DNA of 64,000 nucleotides from Bacteroidota bacterium (lineage in GTDB: Bacteria > Bacteroidota > Bacteroidia > B-17B0 > Aurantibacillaceae). Within the stretch, counting starts at the first letter, position 1, and the number at the start of each line of letters is the position of its first letter. The stretch covers positions 1 through 64,000 of the forward strand of contig JAFDYI010000006.1 in assembly GCA_018267475.1 (NCBI GenBank), in the 5' to 3' direction. The notes under the pieces are model-generated. The model saw only the letters and a list, made by a program, of their open reading frames with translations. It was not told where the DNA came from and did no database searches. The translations under genes were made by a program, and so were the position numbers. Positions 1 to 7,697 of this stretch are shown here, one piece after another.

Positions 1-690
1 GAAGCTGCTGCCAAGAAAAAAGAGGAAGAAGAAGCCAAGGCTAAAGCCGCTGCCGATGCTGCCGCCAAAGCAAAAGCTGATGCCGATGCCAAAGCGAAAG
101 CCGATGCCGATGCCAAAATGAAGGCCGATGCAGAAGCTGCCGCCAAGAAAAAAGCCGAAGAAGAAGCTAAGGCCAAAGCCGATGCTGTCGCTAAAGCAAA
201 AGCCGAGGCCGATGCGAAAGCAAAAGCCGATGCAGAAGCTGCCGCCAAGAAAAAAGTCGAAGAAGAAGCCAAGGCCAAAGCCGCTGCCGATGCTGCCGCC
301 AAAGCAAAAGCTGATGCCGATGCCAAAACGAAAGCCGATGCTGCTGCCAAAGCAAAAGCTGAGGCCGATGCCAAAGCGAAAGCTGAGGCCGATGCGAAAG
401 CGAAAGCTGATGCCGATGCGAAAGCAAAAGCCGCTGCCGATGCTGCTGCCAAAGCGAAAGCTGAGGCCGATGCCAAAACGAGGGCTGATGCAGAAGTTGC
501 TGCCAAGAAAAAAGCCGAAGAAGAAGCCAAGGCCAAAGCCGATGCCAAAGCGAAAGCCGATGCCGATGCCAAAACGAAAGCCGATGCGGAAACTGCTGCG
601 AAAGCAAAAGCCGATGCCGATGCCAAAGCGAAAGCCGATGCAGAAGCTGCTGCTGAAGCAAAAAGAAAAGCAGATGAGGAAAGAGGCAAA
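1..690 (+). repeat. 24-bp tandem repeat tract encoding ADAKAKA-type octapeptides
   Basis: About 690 bp of imperfect direct repeats built on gcc-gat-gcc-aaa-gcg-aaa-type units. The eight-residue period is seen directly in the translation. Several units are expanded to 10 or 18 residues by AAAKKK(A/V)EEEAKAKA inserts. The tract runs off the left edge. Because it lacks stop codons in other frames, it also throws up long false ORFs on both strands. Confidence 0.85.
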
Positions 691-1116
691 GCTAAAAATA
701 CAGTCCGCCAAGCTTTAGGCGGCAACGATGTGCAATACAAAGCTGCCATTGATAAAGGAAATAATAACATGAAATACAAGCAGTATCAAAATGCGGCAAC
801 TGCTTTTTCAGAAGCATTGTCTTACAAACCAAACGATGCGTACGCTCAGGCCCGCTTAGCCGAAGCTCAAAAAAACTTGCCTAAAAAAGATACTACTTCC
901 ATAAAAAAACAAGCGAACCCCTTAACGCTAAAATACCCGCAAGGTAAAACAGAAACTACTTTTTCAGATAAAATGGGAACGCTTACAACCATTATCTTAG
1001 TGAAGGGGGAAGATGCGTGGACTTATACTAAACGTAGATTTACCTTTGGACAAGTGTCCTACGAAAAAGATGGAGTGGTAATAACCCAGTTTCAGTGGGA
1101 AACTGAAACCAAATAA
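1..1116 (+). CDS. Ala/Lys-rich repeat protein with TPR-like C-terminus (5' partial)
   Basis: The reading frame is open from base 1, so the start lies outside the window. The ATG at 118 is inside the repeat and is not taken as the start; 371 residues are visible. Residues 1 to about 230 are a low-complexity tract of Ala, Lys, Asp and Glu. It is built mainly from an octapeptide of the form (D/E)ADAKAKA, with longer inserts such as AAAKKKAEEEAKAKA, and should form a long charged helix or coiled coil like the TolA spacer. After it come TPR-like helices (KYKQYQNAATAFSEALSYKP) and a C-terminal domain of about 65 residues, probably beta-rich, with an aromatic end (TQFQWETETK). The TPR gene follows 9 bp downstream, so the two probably share a transcript. 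An envelope or periplasm-spanning role is inferred; no enzyme motif is visible. Confidence 0.75.
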   Translation, partial: EAAAKKKEEEEAKAKAAADAAAKAKADADAKAKADADAKMKADAEAAAKKKAEEEAKAKADAVAKAKAEADAKAKADAEAAAKKKVEEEAKAKAAADAAAKAKADADAKTKADAAAKAKAEADAKAKAEADAKAKADADAKAKAAADAAAKAKAEADAKTRADAEVAAKKKAEEEAKAKADAKAKADADAKTKADAETAAKAKADADAKAKADAEAAAEAKRKADEERGKAKNTVRQALGGNDVQYKAAIDKGNNNMKYKQYQNAATAFSEALSYKPNDAYAQARLAEAQKNLPKKDTTSIKKQANPLTLKYPQGKTETTFSDKMGTLTTIILVKGEDAWTYTKRRFTFGQVSYEKDGVVITQFQWETETK

Positions 1117-1125
1117 AAAATACGC

Positions 1126-2943
1126 TTGAAAAAAATTATTTTTATTTTTTTTCTGTTTAATCAGTTGTTAGCAGTTGCTCAAAAAAGTACAGACGAGCAA
1201 TTGGCCGAGCAGTTTTTTTTGAATAAAGAATATGATAAAGCATCCGTATATTACGAAAAACTGTACAGTAAAAATTTTTTACAATACTATGCTCCTTACA
1301 TCAAGTGTTTATTGGCTACTAAAGAATTTAAAAGAGCAGAAAAAGTAATTAAAAAGCAACTAAAAAACGCGCCAGATGATTTGTTTTACTATGTAGATTT
1401 GGGGCAGGTTTATAAGGCCGATAGCAATACTGTAAAAGAAAAAGAACAGTATCAAAAAGCAATAAAAGAATTAAGCTCTGATGTATCGCAAACTTTGCAG
1501 TTGGGAAAATCGTTTGTAGCCATAAAAGAATTTGATTACGCTCTTGAGGTATATAAAAAAGGGAGGCGTTTTAATGGGCGTATCTACCCGTTTTTTTATG
1601 AGTTGGCCGATGTATATAAAGCCAAGGGCGACCTGCGTGCTATGATTAACGAGTACTTAGATGCAGTTTCTTTTAATGAAAGTGAGTATCAAACGGTGCA
1701 AATGCATCTACAAAGCAGTTTGGGCTACGACGATGCTACCGGAGGTTTTAACAATCCGGTATTACGACAAGAATTGCAAAAACGCATTCAGCAAAATCCC
1801 GATAAAACGGTTTTCTCGGACTTTTTGATTTATATTCTTATCCAACAAAAAGATTTTGAAAGTGCGTTTAATCAGTGCAAGGCCTTAGATAAAAGGAAAA
1901 AAGAAGAAGGAGTTCGGGTGATGGATTTAGGGAAGATATGTGCGGTAAATGAAGATTATCAAACAGCACAAAAATGTTTTGATTATATCATATCGTTAGG
2001 GAAAAATAATTTTAATTATGGACAGGCTCGTATTGAGGCTGTAAATGTTCAGTTTGATAAAATCACCAAACAAAAAAAATATACTCCTGCCGATTTGGTT
2101 GATTTGGAGCAGAAACTAAAAAACACGATTGCCGAGTTTGGCTCTATACAGCCCAACGTAAGCACGATACATAAATTGGCTGTGCTGCAAGGTTTTTATA
2201 TGAACAAACCTCAAGAGGCTATTGAAATGCTCCAAAACATTATAAATTCTTCTAACATAGACAAAGGCTCTGTAGCAGGCTTGAAGTTAGATTTGGGCGA
2301 TTTGCTTTTGATTTCCGGTAATGTGTGGGACGCCTCTTTGTACTACTCTCAGGTAGAAAAGGCCTTTAAATACGAAGCAATAGGAGAAGAAGCTAAGTAT
2401 AGAAACGCTAAAATAGCTTTTTATACCGGCGATTTTAAGTGGGCAAAAGCGCAATTAGATGTGCTAAAGGGAGCTACTTCCAAGCTGATAGCTAATGATG
2501 CGATGGAGCTATCTTTAGTTATTTCAGATGCTATTGGGGTAGATACGAATGAAGTGCCTTTACAAATGTTTGCCGCGGCTGATTTGCTTTTGTTGCAGCA
2601 TAAAACACAAGAGGCTTTGCAGCGCTTAGATTCGATAAACTTGTTGTTTGAAAACCACTCTCTGGCTGACGATATTTATTTTAAAAAAGCAGAAGTATTT
2701 ACACAGCAAGGCAAATATAAAGAAGCCATAGAAGCCTACCAACGAGTGGTAGATAATTACGGCGACAAAATATACGGAGACGATGCTTTGTTTAGGATAG
2801 CCGAAATATACCAATACCACTTAAACGATGTAGAAAAAGCGAAGCAGCTGTATCAAGATTTTTTAACCAAGTATCCCGGAAGCGTGTATAGTGTAGAAGC
2901 CCGCAAGCGATACAGAAAACTACGAGGCGATGTAGTAAATTAA
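1126..2943 (+). CDS. Secreted tetratricopeptide-repeat protein
   Basis: 605 residues from a TTG start at 1126, chosen because it opens a clear signal peptide (KKIIFIFFLFNQLLAVAQ) and no ATG lies nearby. The rest is alpha-helical with TPR units. The clearest are near residues 35-110 (NKEYDKASVYYEKLYSKN), 130-175 and the C-terminal 80 residues (GKYKEAIEAYQRVVDNYGDK, then AKQLYQDFLTKYPGS). TPR arrays are protein-binding scaffolds, and the signal peptide puts this one in the periplasm or at the outer membrane. It follows the Ala/Lys repeat protein by 9 bp and its stop overlaps, tail to tail, the end of the transglutaminase-like gene. The partner is unknown; similar TPR proteins in Bacteroidota serve as envelope assembly factors, which is only an inference here. 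Confidence 0.8.
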   Translation: MKKIIFIFFLFNQLLAVAQKSTDEQLAEQFFLNKEYDKASVYYEKLYSKNFLQYYAPYIKCLLATKEFKRAEKVIKKQLKNAPDDLFYYVDLGQVYKADSNTVKEKEQYQKAIKELSSDVSQTLQLGKSFVAIKEFDYALEVYKKGRRFNGRIYPFFYELADVYKAKGDLRAMINEYLDAVSFNESEYQTVQMHLQSSLGYDDATGGFNNPVLRQELQKRIQQNPDKTVFSDFLIYILIQQKDFESAFNQCKALDKRKKEEGVRVMDLGKICAVNEDYQTAQKCFDYIISLGKNNFNYGQARIEAVNVQFDKITKQKKYTPADLVDLEQKLKNTIAEFGSIQPNVSTIHKLAVLQGFYMNKPQEAIEMLQNIINSSNIDKGSVAGLKLDLGDLLLISGNVWDASLYYSQVEKAFKYEAIGEEAKYRNAKIAFYTGDFKWAKAQLDVLKGATSKLIANDAMELSLVISDAIGVDTNEVPLQMFAAADLLLLQHKTQEALQRLDSINLLFENHSLADDIYFKKAEVFTQQGKYKEAIEAYQRVVDNYGDKIYGDDALFRIAEIYQYHLNDVEKAKQLYQDFLTKYPGSVYSVEARKRYRKLRGDVVN

Positions 2944-3836
2944 TGGTTTGTAGCAATATCCAATAACGATTTTAATTCTTCTATTTTATCGGTGTGTCCC
3001 AATTTTTCGTATGAAAAAATTAAATTGCGCAATACCCGAACAATAATATCGATATGAGAGCAAGGGGTATAAAAAGCAGCGCTGCTTTCTAATTTTAATT
3101 GTTTTAAAAATAAATCAATATCGCTGTGGTGAAAAACAACTCCTTTGCGGTACGGGTTGATATAGAATAAAATATGCTCTTTTATACCATTTTCATCAGA
3201 AAGGTTGATGAGGTTTTTGTCTTCATCTAAAAAAGCACAAATAAAATGCTCGGGCAAATTAACGCCGTAAATGGGTATTTTTAATTCCTGTGCTACGAGT
3301 ATGTATAAGCAACTTAGCATGACCGGGTTGCCGCGTTTAGCTTCTAATAAACAATTAAAAAAAGAATTTTGTGGAGAGTAGTAGCTGGCAATGCTGCTAC
3401 CGGAGAAGCCATGCACTTCGTACAAAATATGGTTTAGCACTTGTACTTTCTCAAGGGCGGTAAGGTCTTCGCGCAAATCAAGCCACACATCTTGTATTAT
3501 TTGTTTTAGTTGTTTGCGTATTTTTTCTTCGTCCAAATCGGGGTATTGATAATGGGCAATCAGCAGTAAACCTTTTAATAAATCGTCGCTTTCGGTAAAA
3601 ACCCATTTTTTTAGCTCGTTTTTAAGGTTTTGAAGTTGTATGTTATGAATAATTTGTTCAATGCGCTTTTGTAAAATAATATCGTAGGTGTTTTCCCATA
3701 CGTTTTCTAAGTGCGGAATGGCCGGAGGCCCTAATGATAAAAATTTGTTTTTTATCTCGGTATATACATACTCGTCGGGGTCGTCCAACAGATGCACTAA
3801 AGCAGTGAATTCTTTCTTATTTATTCGTTTGCTCAC
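2940..3836 (-). CDS. Transglutaminase-like (SirB1/Transglut_core2) protein
   Basis: 298 residues. The N-terminal third is helical and HEAT-like (ALVHLLDDPDEYVYTEIKNK). The rest matches the SirB1/Transglut_core2 family in the hallmark pieces RGNPVMLSCLYI and GVNLPEHFICAF, near residues 170-210. Proteins of this family keep the transglutaminase fold and usually have no proven activity. Two GTG codons are possible starts, at 3839 and 3836. I chose 3836 because a TACCTTTG promoter box ends at 3841, so transcription should begin at about that base. The gene converges with the TPR gene and the two stop codons overlap by 4 bp. Family assignment is firm; cellular role is unknown. Confidence 0.8.
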   Translation of the reverse strand: MSKRINKKEFTALVHLLDDPDEYVYTEIKNKFLSLGPPAIPHLENVWENTYDIILQKRIEQIIHNIQLQNLKNELKKWVFTESDDLLKGLLLIAHYQYPDLDEEKIRKQLKQIIQDVWLDLREDLTALEKVQVLNHILYEVHGFSGSSIASYYSPQNSFFNCLLEAKRGNPVMLSCLYILVAQELKIPIYGVNLPEHFICAFLDEDKNLINLSDENGIKEHILFYINPYRKGVVFHHSDIDLFLKQLKLESSAAFYTPCSHIDIIVRVLRNLIFSYEKLGHTDKIEELKSLLDIATNH

Positions 3837-3840
3837 CACA

Positions 3841-3848
3841 CAAAGGTA
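3841..3848 (-). promoter_or_regulatory. -7 promoter box (TACCTTTG) abutting the transglutaminase-like start
   Basis: On the minus strand this reads TACCTTTG, a full match to the Bacteroidota TAnnTTTG -7 element. Its last G is 5 nt upstream of the GTG at 3836, so the mRNA would start at or next to the start codon. I see no convincing -33 TTG at the usual spacing. Confidence 0.5.
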
Positions 3849-3896
3849 CGGCAGGGTACAGCGTATAATTAAGGCTCGTTAAATATATATTAACAA

Positions 3897-4769
3897 TTAG
3901 CTTGTTAATCTCTCTAAGCTGTTTGTAATCAGCTTATTAACGCTTTTTTGATAATCGGGTGTGAATTCTTTTAATACCCTATTGGCAATAATTACACATA
4001 CGGTGAGGCAGTTATGGTTGAGCATTTTCCCTAAACCGTACAGGGCAGAGGTTTCCATCTCAAAATTAGCGATGCGTAAACCATCTATACAAAAGCTGCT
4101 GAGTAGTTCGTTGAGCTGGGGTTTAGCTGCTTTTAGTCGCAATTGCCTGCCTTGCGGCCCATAAAAACCCGGTGCGGTGGCGGTAATACCGCTTGGGTTT
4201 CCGTCTGCAAATTTTTTGAACAGGGTATCATTGGCTTTTATACAATAGGGGAATGGTAGGTTGGCAGTCCACTGGCTGTGTTTCATAAAAGCTTGGCTGA
4301 TGTGGTTTTCGTTTATAGCGGTGTAATCGGCGTAATAATTAAGCAAGCCGTCTAGGCCTAAACCGTATTGAGAAACCACCAAGGCATTAACCGGAATATC
4401 GGCTTGCAATGCCCCTGAAGTACCTAAACGAATAAGGTTTAGCTGACGCAAGGTGGGCTTCAGGCTGCGGGTTTTTAGGTCTATGTTTACGGCGGCATCT
4501 AGCTCATTTACCACAATATCAATGTTGTCGGTACCAATACCGGTAGATACCACGCTGATGCGTTTGCCATTAAAAGTGCCGGTATGGGTAACAAATTCTC
4601 GGTGTTGTATTTTGCATTCCACCTTAGAAAACAGTTTGGAAATTTGCTCCACACGCCCTTGGTCGCCTACTAAAATAACATCATCGGCTATGTGCTCTTC
4701 GTTTATATCTAAATGATATACGCGGTTTTGGTCGGTAATAATAAGTTCTGTTTCCGGAAATAGTTGCAT
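3897..4769 (-). CDS. Nucleoside phosphorylase (uridine phosphorylase / nucleosidase family)
   Basis: 290 residues from an ATG at 4769. The PNP/UDP phosphorylase fold is recognised from ILVGDQGRVEQI near residue 34 (phosphate-binding Gly-Asp and Arg), VSTGIGTDNIDIVVNELD (catalytic loop), LIRLGTSGAL (phosphate contact) and FEMETSALYGLG near residue 237 (ribose-binding Met-Glu). The Bacteroidota form of this enzyme is usually annotated simply as nucleoside phosphorylase. It would split nucleosides with phosphate in cytosolic salvage. Whether it prefers uridine, purine nucleosides or methylthioadenosine cannot be read from the sequence. It has its own well-formed promoter and is divergent from the peptide transporter gene. 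Confidence 0.85.
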   Translation of the reverse strand: MQLFPETELIITDQNRVYHLDINEEHIADDVILVGDQGRVEQISKLFSKVECKIQHREFVTHTGTFNGKRISVVSTGIGTDNIDIVVNELDAAVNIDLKTRSLKPTLRQLNLIRLGTSGALQADIPVNALVVSQYGLGLDGLLNYYADYTAINENHISQAFMKHSQWTANLPFPYCIKANDTLFKKFADGNPSGITATAPGFYGPQGRQLRLKAAKPQLNELLSSFCIDGLRIANFEMETSALYGLGKMLNHNCLTVCVIIANRVLKEFTPDYQKSVNKLITNSLERLTS

Positions 4770-4779
4770 GTTTTTTGCT

Positions 4780-4809
4780 CAAAAATAAGATAAAATAACG
4801 GCCTACAAA
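4780..4809 (-). promoter_or_regulatory. Promoter of the nucleoside phosphorylase gene
   Basis: On the minus strand a TTTG -33 element (4806-4809) is followed by an 18-nt spacer and TATTTTTG at -7 (4780-4787), 10 nt before the ATG. Both boxes and the spacing fit the Bacteroidota housekeeping sigma consensus. Confidence 0.65.
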
Positions 4810-4848
4810 AGTATGCGGCTGTAATAAAGTTAATTCAAAAGTATTTTG

Positions 4849-4856
4849 TAAGTTTG
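4849..4856 (+). promoter_or_regulatory. -7 promoter box (TAAGTTTG) of the peptide transporter gene
   Basis: TAAGTTTG matches TAnnTTTG and lies 32 nt before the ATG at 4889. A clear -33 TTG is not visible, so the promoter may be weak or assisted by an activator. Confidence 0.45.
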
Positions 4857-4888
4857 AGGCCTTTAATAGAAATATACAATCTTAAATT

Positions 4889-6292
4889 ATGCAACAAGTG
4901 ATACCTGAAGAAGAAGTGATCGTAGAAAATAACCAACTGAATAAAACCAAACACCCTCCCGCTCTATATCTGCTCTTTTTTACTGAAATGTGGGAACGCT
5001 TTAGCTATTATGGCATGCGTGGTATTCTTATTTTGTATTTAACCAAATCATTGATGGCGGGCGGCTTGGCTATAAGCGCTCAAGATGCTTCGCTTATTTA
5101 CGGTTTTTTTACCGGTTTTGTATATTTTACCCCTCTTATCGGCGGTTGGCTGGCCGATAAATTTTTAGGGCAGCGCAAATCCATTACCATAGGAGGCATT
5201 ACCATGATGTTGGGGCAGTTTACCTTGTTTGCCATCAATACGAAAGCAGGCTTGTTGGCCGGTTTGTTGTTGCTTATCATCGGTAATGGTTTTTTTAAAC
5301 CAAATATCTCTACCTTGGTAGGGCGTTTATACAAAGATGGTGATAGCCGCCGCGATTCGGCTTTTTCTATCTTTTATATGGGCATTAACTTAGGTGCTTT
5401 TTTTGCTCCCTTGGTAATAGGCATTTTTGCCGAAAACCTGTTTGCGGTAAAAGATGCTTCGGGCGCCATTTTAACCTATGGATATAAATACGGCTTTTTA
5501 ATTGCAGGTATTGGTATGTTGTTAGGACAAATACTGTTTAATCTGTTGTCGCAAAAATACTTAGGCAACATCGGCTTAGCCCCTGCTAAAAATGTGCAAC
5601 AAAGCGATGCTTCCAACGATATTACGCGCCCTCTTACCAAAGAAGAAAAACAACGCATGACCGCTATTTTTATTCTTACCTCATTTGTGGTTTTTTTCTG
5701 GGCAGGCTTTGAACAAGCAGGATCTTCTCTAAGTTTGTATGCCGATAAGTACATCAACCGCCATTTATTTGGTTTTGAAATACCTACTTCGTGGTTCCAA
5801 TCGGTAAACCCTTTATTTATTGTAGCCTTGGCTCCTTTGTTTGCCTTTTTTTGGGGCACTTCTTTGGGCAAAAAATTATCCACACCCGTAAAAATGGGCT
5901 TAGGCATGATTTTACTGGGGGTAGGCTTTTTGTTTATGTTGGGCGCCGTAGCACAGCGTGGTGGCGATGTGCAAGATACAAACATAAAAGCCGGCTTGAT
6001 GTGGTTGGTATTTACTTATTTCTTTCACACGGTAGGCGAGCTGTGCTTATCTCCCGTGGGCTTATCGATGGTAACTAAATTAGCGCCGGTAAAATTTGCC
6101 TCGCTTATGATGGGAGTATGGTTGCTGTCCTCTTTTGTGGCTAATATCATTGGCGGCTTTTTAGCCTCTTTTGTAGAGAGTATGGGGGCACACCTCATTT
6201 TTTTAAGCATCACTGTTTTTGTAATGATATTAGGCCTTATCGTTATCCTATTAAATAAGCCTATTTTGAAGCTAATGAACGGAATTAAATAA
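4889..6292 (+). CDS. POT-family proton-coupled di/tripeptide transporter
   Basis: 467 residues and very hydrophobic, with about 12-14 predicted membrane helices. The signature ExxERFxYYG is present as EMWERFSYYG near residue 30, which in this family couples proton and peptide binding. The second family motif is seen as GGWLADKFLGQRKS, and the late helix pair as FFHTVGELCLSPVGLSM, whose Glu-Leu is typical of POT carriers. The product should import small peptides across the inner membrane with protons. It starts at an ATG at 4889; icd follows 27 bp downstream and may be cotranscribed although the functions are unrelated. The POT assignment is secure, the substrate range is not. Confidence 0.93.
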   Translation: MQQVIPEEEVIVENNQLNKTKHPPALYLLFFTEMWERFSYYGMRGILILYLTKSLMAGGLAISAQDASLIYGFFTGFVYFTPLIGGWLADKFLGQRKSITIGGITMMLGQFTLFAINTKAGLLAGLLLLIIGNGFFKPNISTLVGRLYKDGDSRRDSAFSIFYMGINLGAFFAPLVIGIFAENLFAVKDASGAILTYGYKYGFLIAGIGMLLGQILFNLLSQKYLGNIGLAPAKNVQQSDASNDITRPLTKEEKQRMTAIFILTSFVVFFWAGFEQAGSSLSLYADKYINRHLFGFEIPTSWFQSVNPLFIVALAPLFAFFWGTSLGKKLSTPVKMGLGMILLGVGFLFMLGAVAQRGGDVQDTNIKAGLMWLVFTYFFHTVGELCLSPVGLSMVTKLAPVKFASLMMGVWLLSSFVANIIGGFLASFVESMGAHLIFLSITVFVMILGLIVILLNKPILKLMNGIK

Positions 6293-6319
6293 GTAAACAA
6301 AAATTAAAAATATAAAATC

Positions 6320-7564
6320 ATGAGTAAAATAAAAGTAGCAAACCCCGTAGTAGAACTAGATGGCGACGAAATGACTCGCATCATTTGGAAGTTTATAAAA
6401 GATAAACTAATCCTTCCTTACTTAGATGTAGATATTAAATACTACGACCTTGGTATGGAGCATCGTGATGCCACTAACGACCAAGTTACGGTTGATTCTG
6501 CCGAAGCCATTAAAAAATACAACGTAGGCATTAAATGCGCTACCATCACCCCCGATGAAGCTCGTGTGAAAGAATTTAACTTAAAACAAATGTGGAAATC
6601 GCCTAACGGAACCATTCGTAATATATTAGATGGAACCGTTTTTCGCGAACCTATTGTTTGCAAAAATGTACCCCGTTTAGTTCCCAACTGGACTGCCCCC
6701 ATTTGCATCGGTCGCCATGCTTTTGGAGATCAATACCGCGCTACCGATTTTCTTACTAAAGGAAAAGGCAAATTAACGGTAACCTTTACTCCAGAAGATG
6801 GTTCAGCACCCACCTCTCACGAAGTGTTTAACTTTAAAGGCGACGGCGTTGCCTTAACGATGTATAACACCGATGAATCCATTCGCGGCTTTGCGCACTC
6901 TTGCTTTAACACGGCTTTACAGAAAAAATGGCCCTTATATCTATCTACAAAAAATACCATTCTAAAAAAATACGACGGTCGTTTTAAAGATATTTTTGAG
7001 GAAATTTTTCAAGCCGAATTTAAAACCAAGTTTGACGCAGCAGGCATTGTATATGAGCACCGTTTAATTGATGATATGGTTGCCTCTGCACTTAAATGGA
7101 ACGGCAACTTTGTATGGGCTTGTAAAAACTACGATGGCGACGTGCAATCAGATACCGTAGCGCAGGGTTTCGGCTCATTAGGTTTAATGACTTCTACCCT
7201 AGTTACCCCCGATGGAAAAACGATGGAAGCAGAAGCGGCACACGGTACCGTAACGCGCCATTACCGCGATTACCAAGCCGGTAAAGCAACTTCAACCAAC
7301 CCCATTGCCAGTATTTTTGCATGGACTCGTGGTTTAGAGTTTCGTGGCAAATTAGATGGTAATAAAGAGTTGATTAATTTTTGCCAAGCCTTAGAGCACG
7401 TTTGCGTTGAAACCGTTGAAAGCGGTAAAATGACAAAAGATTTGGCCGTTTGCATACATGGCAACAACGTAAAGTTAGGCGAACATTATCTAAATACCGA
7501 AGATTTTTTAAGTGCTTTAGATACCAACCTTAAAAAGAAATTAGCGGCTAAAGTAAGCGCTTAG
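6320..7564 (+). CDS. icd: NADP-dependent isocitrate dehydrogenase (eukaryote-like type)
   Basis: 414 residues. It converts isocitrate plus NADP+ to 2-oxoglutarate, CO2 and NADPH in the TCA cycle. The start resembles the homodimeric eukaryote-type enzyme ([20 protein letters not shown]) rather than E. coli Icd. Active-site pieces are visible: KSPNGTIRN near residue 94 (substrate loop), [14 protein letters not shown] (Arg and Tyr for isocitrate), DDMVASALK (catalytic Lys and metal-binding Asp) and [14 protein letters not shown] (cofactor loop whose residues favour NADP). Length is normal for the class. It sits after the peptide transporter and is followed by a strong terminator. Confidence 0.95.
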   Translation: MSKIKVANPVVELDGDEMTRIIWKFIKDKLILPYLDVDIKYYDLGMEHRDATNDQVTVDSAEAIKKYNVGIKCATITPDEARVKEFNLKQMWKSPNGTIRNILDGTVFREPIVCKNVPRLVPNWTAPICIGRHAFGDQYRATDFLTKGKGKLTVTFTPEDGSAPTSHEVFNFKGDGVALTMYNTDESIRGFAHSCFNTALQKKWPLYLSTKNTILKKYDGRFKDIFEEIFQAEFKTKFDAAGIVYEHRLIDDMVASALKWNGNFVWACKNYDGDVQSDTVAQGFGSLGLMTSTLVTPDGKTMEAEAAHGTVTRHYRDYQAGKATSTNPIASIFAWTRGLEFRGKLDGNKELINFCQALEHVCVETVESGKMTKDLAVCIHGNNVKLGEHYLNTEDFLSALDTNLKKKLAAKVSA

Positions 7565-7582
7565 TTTTTTTTCTTTCATACG

Positions 7583-7623
7583 AAAAAGCCCCTTTTTTGC
7601 TATTGCTAAACTGGGGCTTTTTT
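7583..7623 (+). terminator. Intrinsic terminator after icd, probably bidirectional
   Basis: A perfect 10-bp stem, AAAAAGCCCC (7583-7592) with GGGGCTTTTT (7613-7622), closes a 20-nt loop and ends in a T run. The A-rich left arm gives a T run on the opposite strand too, so it can also end pdhC transcription coming from the right. Confidence 0.8.
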
Positions 7624-7697
7624 ATGGCATGAAACTAAAAAAGAACGACCTTCACGCAGAAAAAGTCGTTAGTTCTTTATAAAAAATGCAATGCGGG

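Noticed and set aside
191-661. Long open frames overlapping the Ala/Lys repeat (plus frame 128-718 and minus frame 191-661).
   Set aside because: They arise because the 24-bp repeat lacks stop codons in other frames. Their products are low-complexity Lys/Pro or Leu/His/Arg strings, and the TPR-like tail of the main frame supports that frame.
5476-5985. 169-codon minus-strand open frame opposite the POT transporter.
   Set aside because: Antisense of hydrophobic helices; no start context, and the transporter frame is secure.
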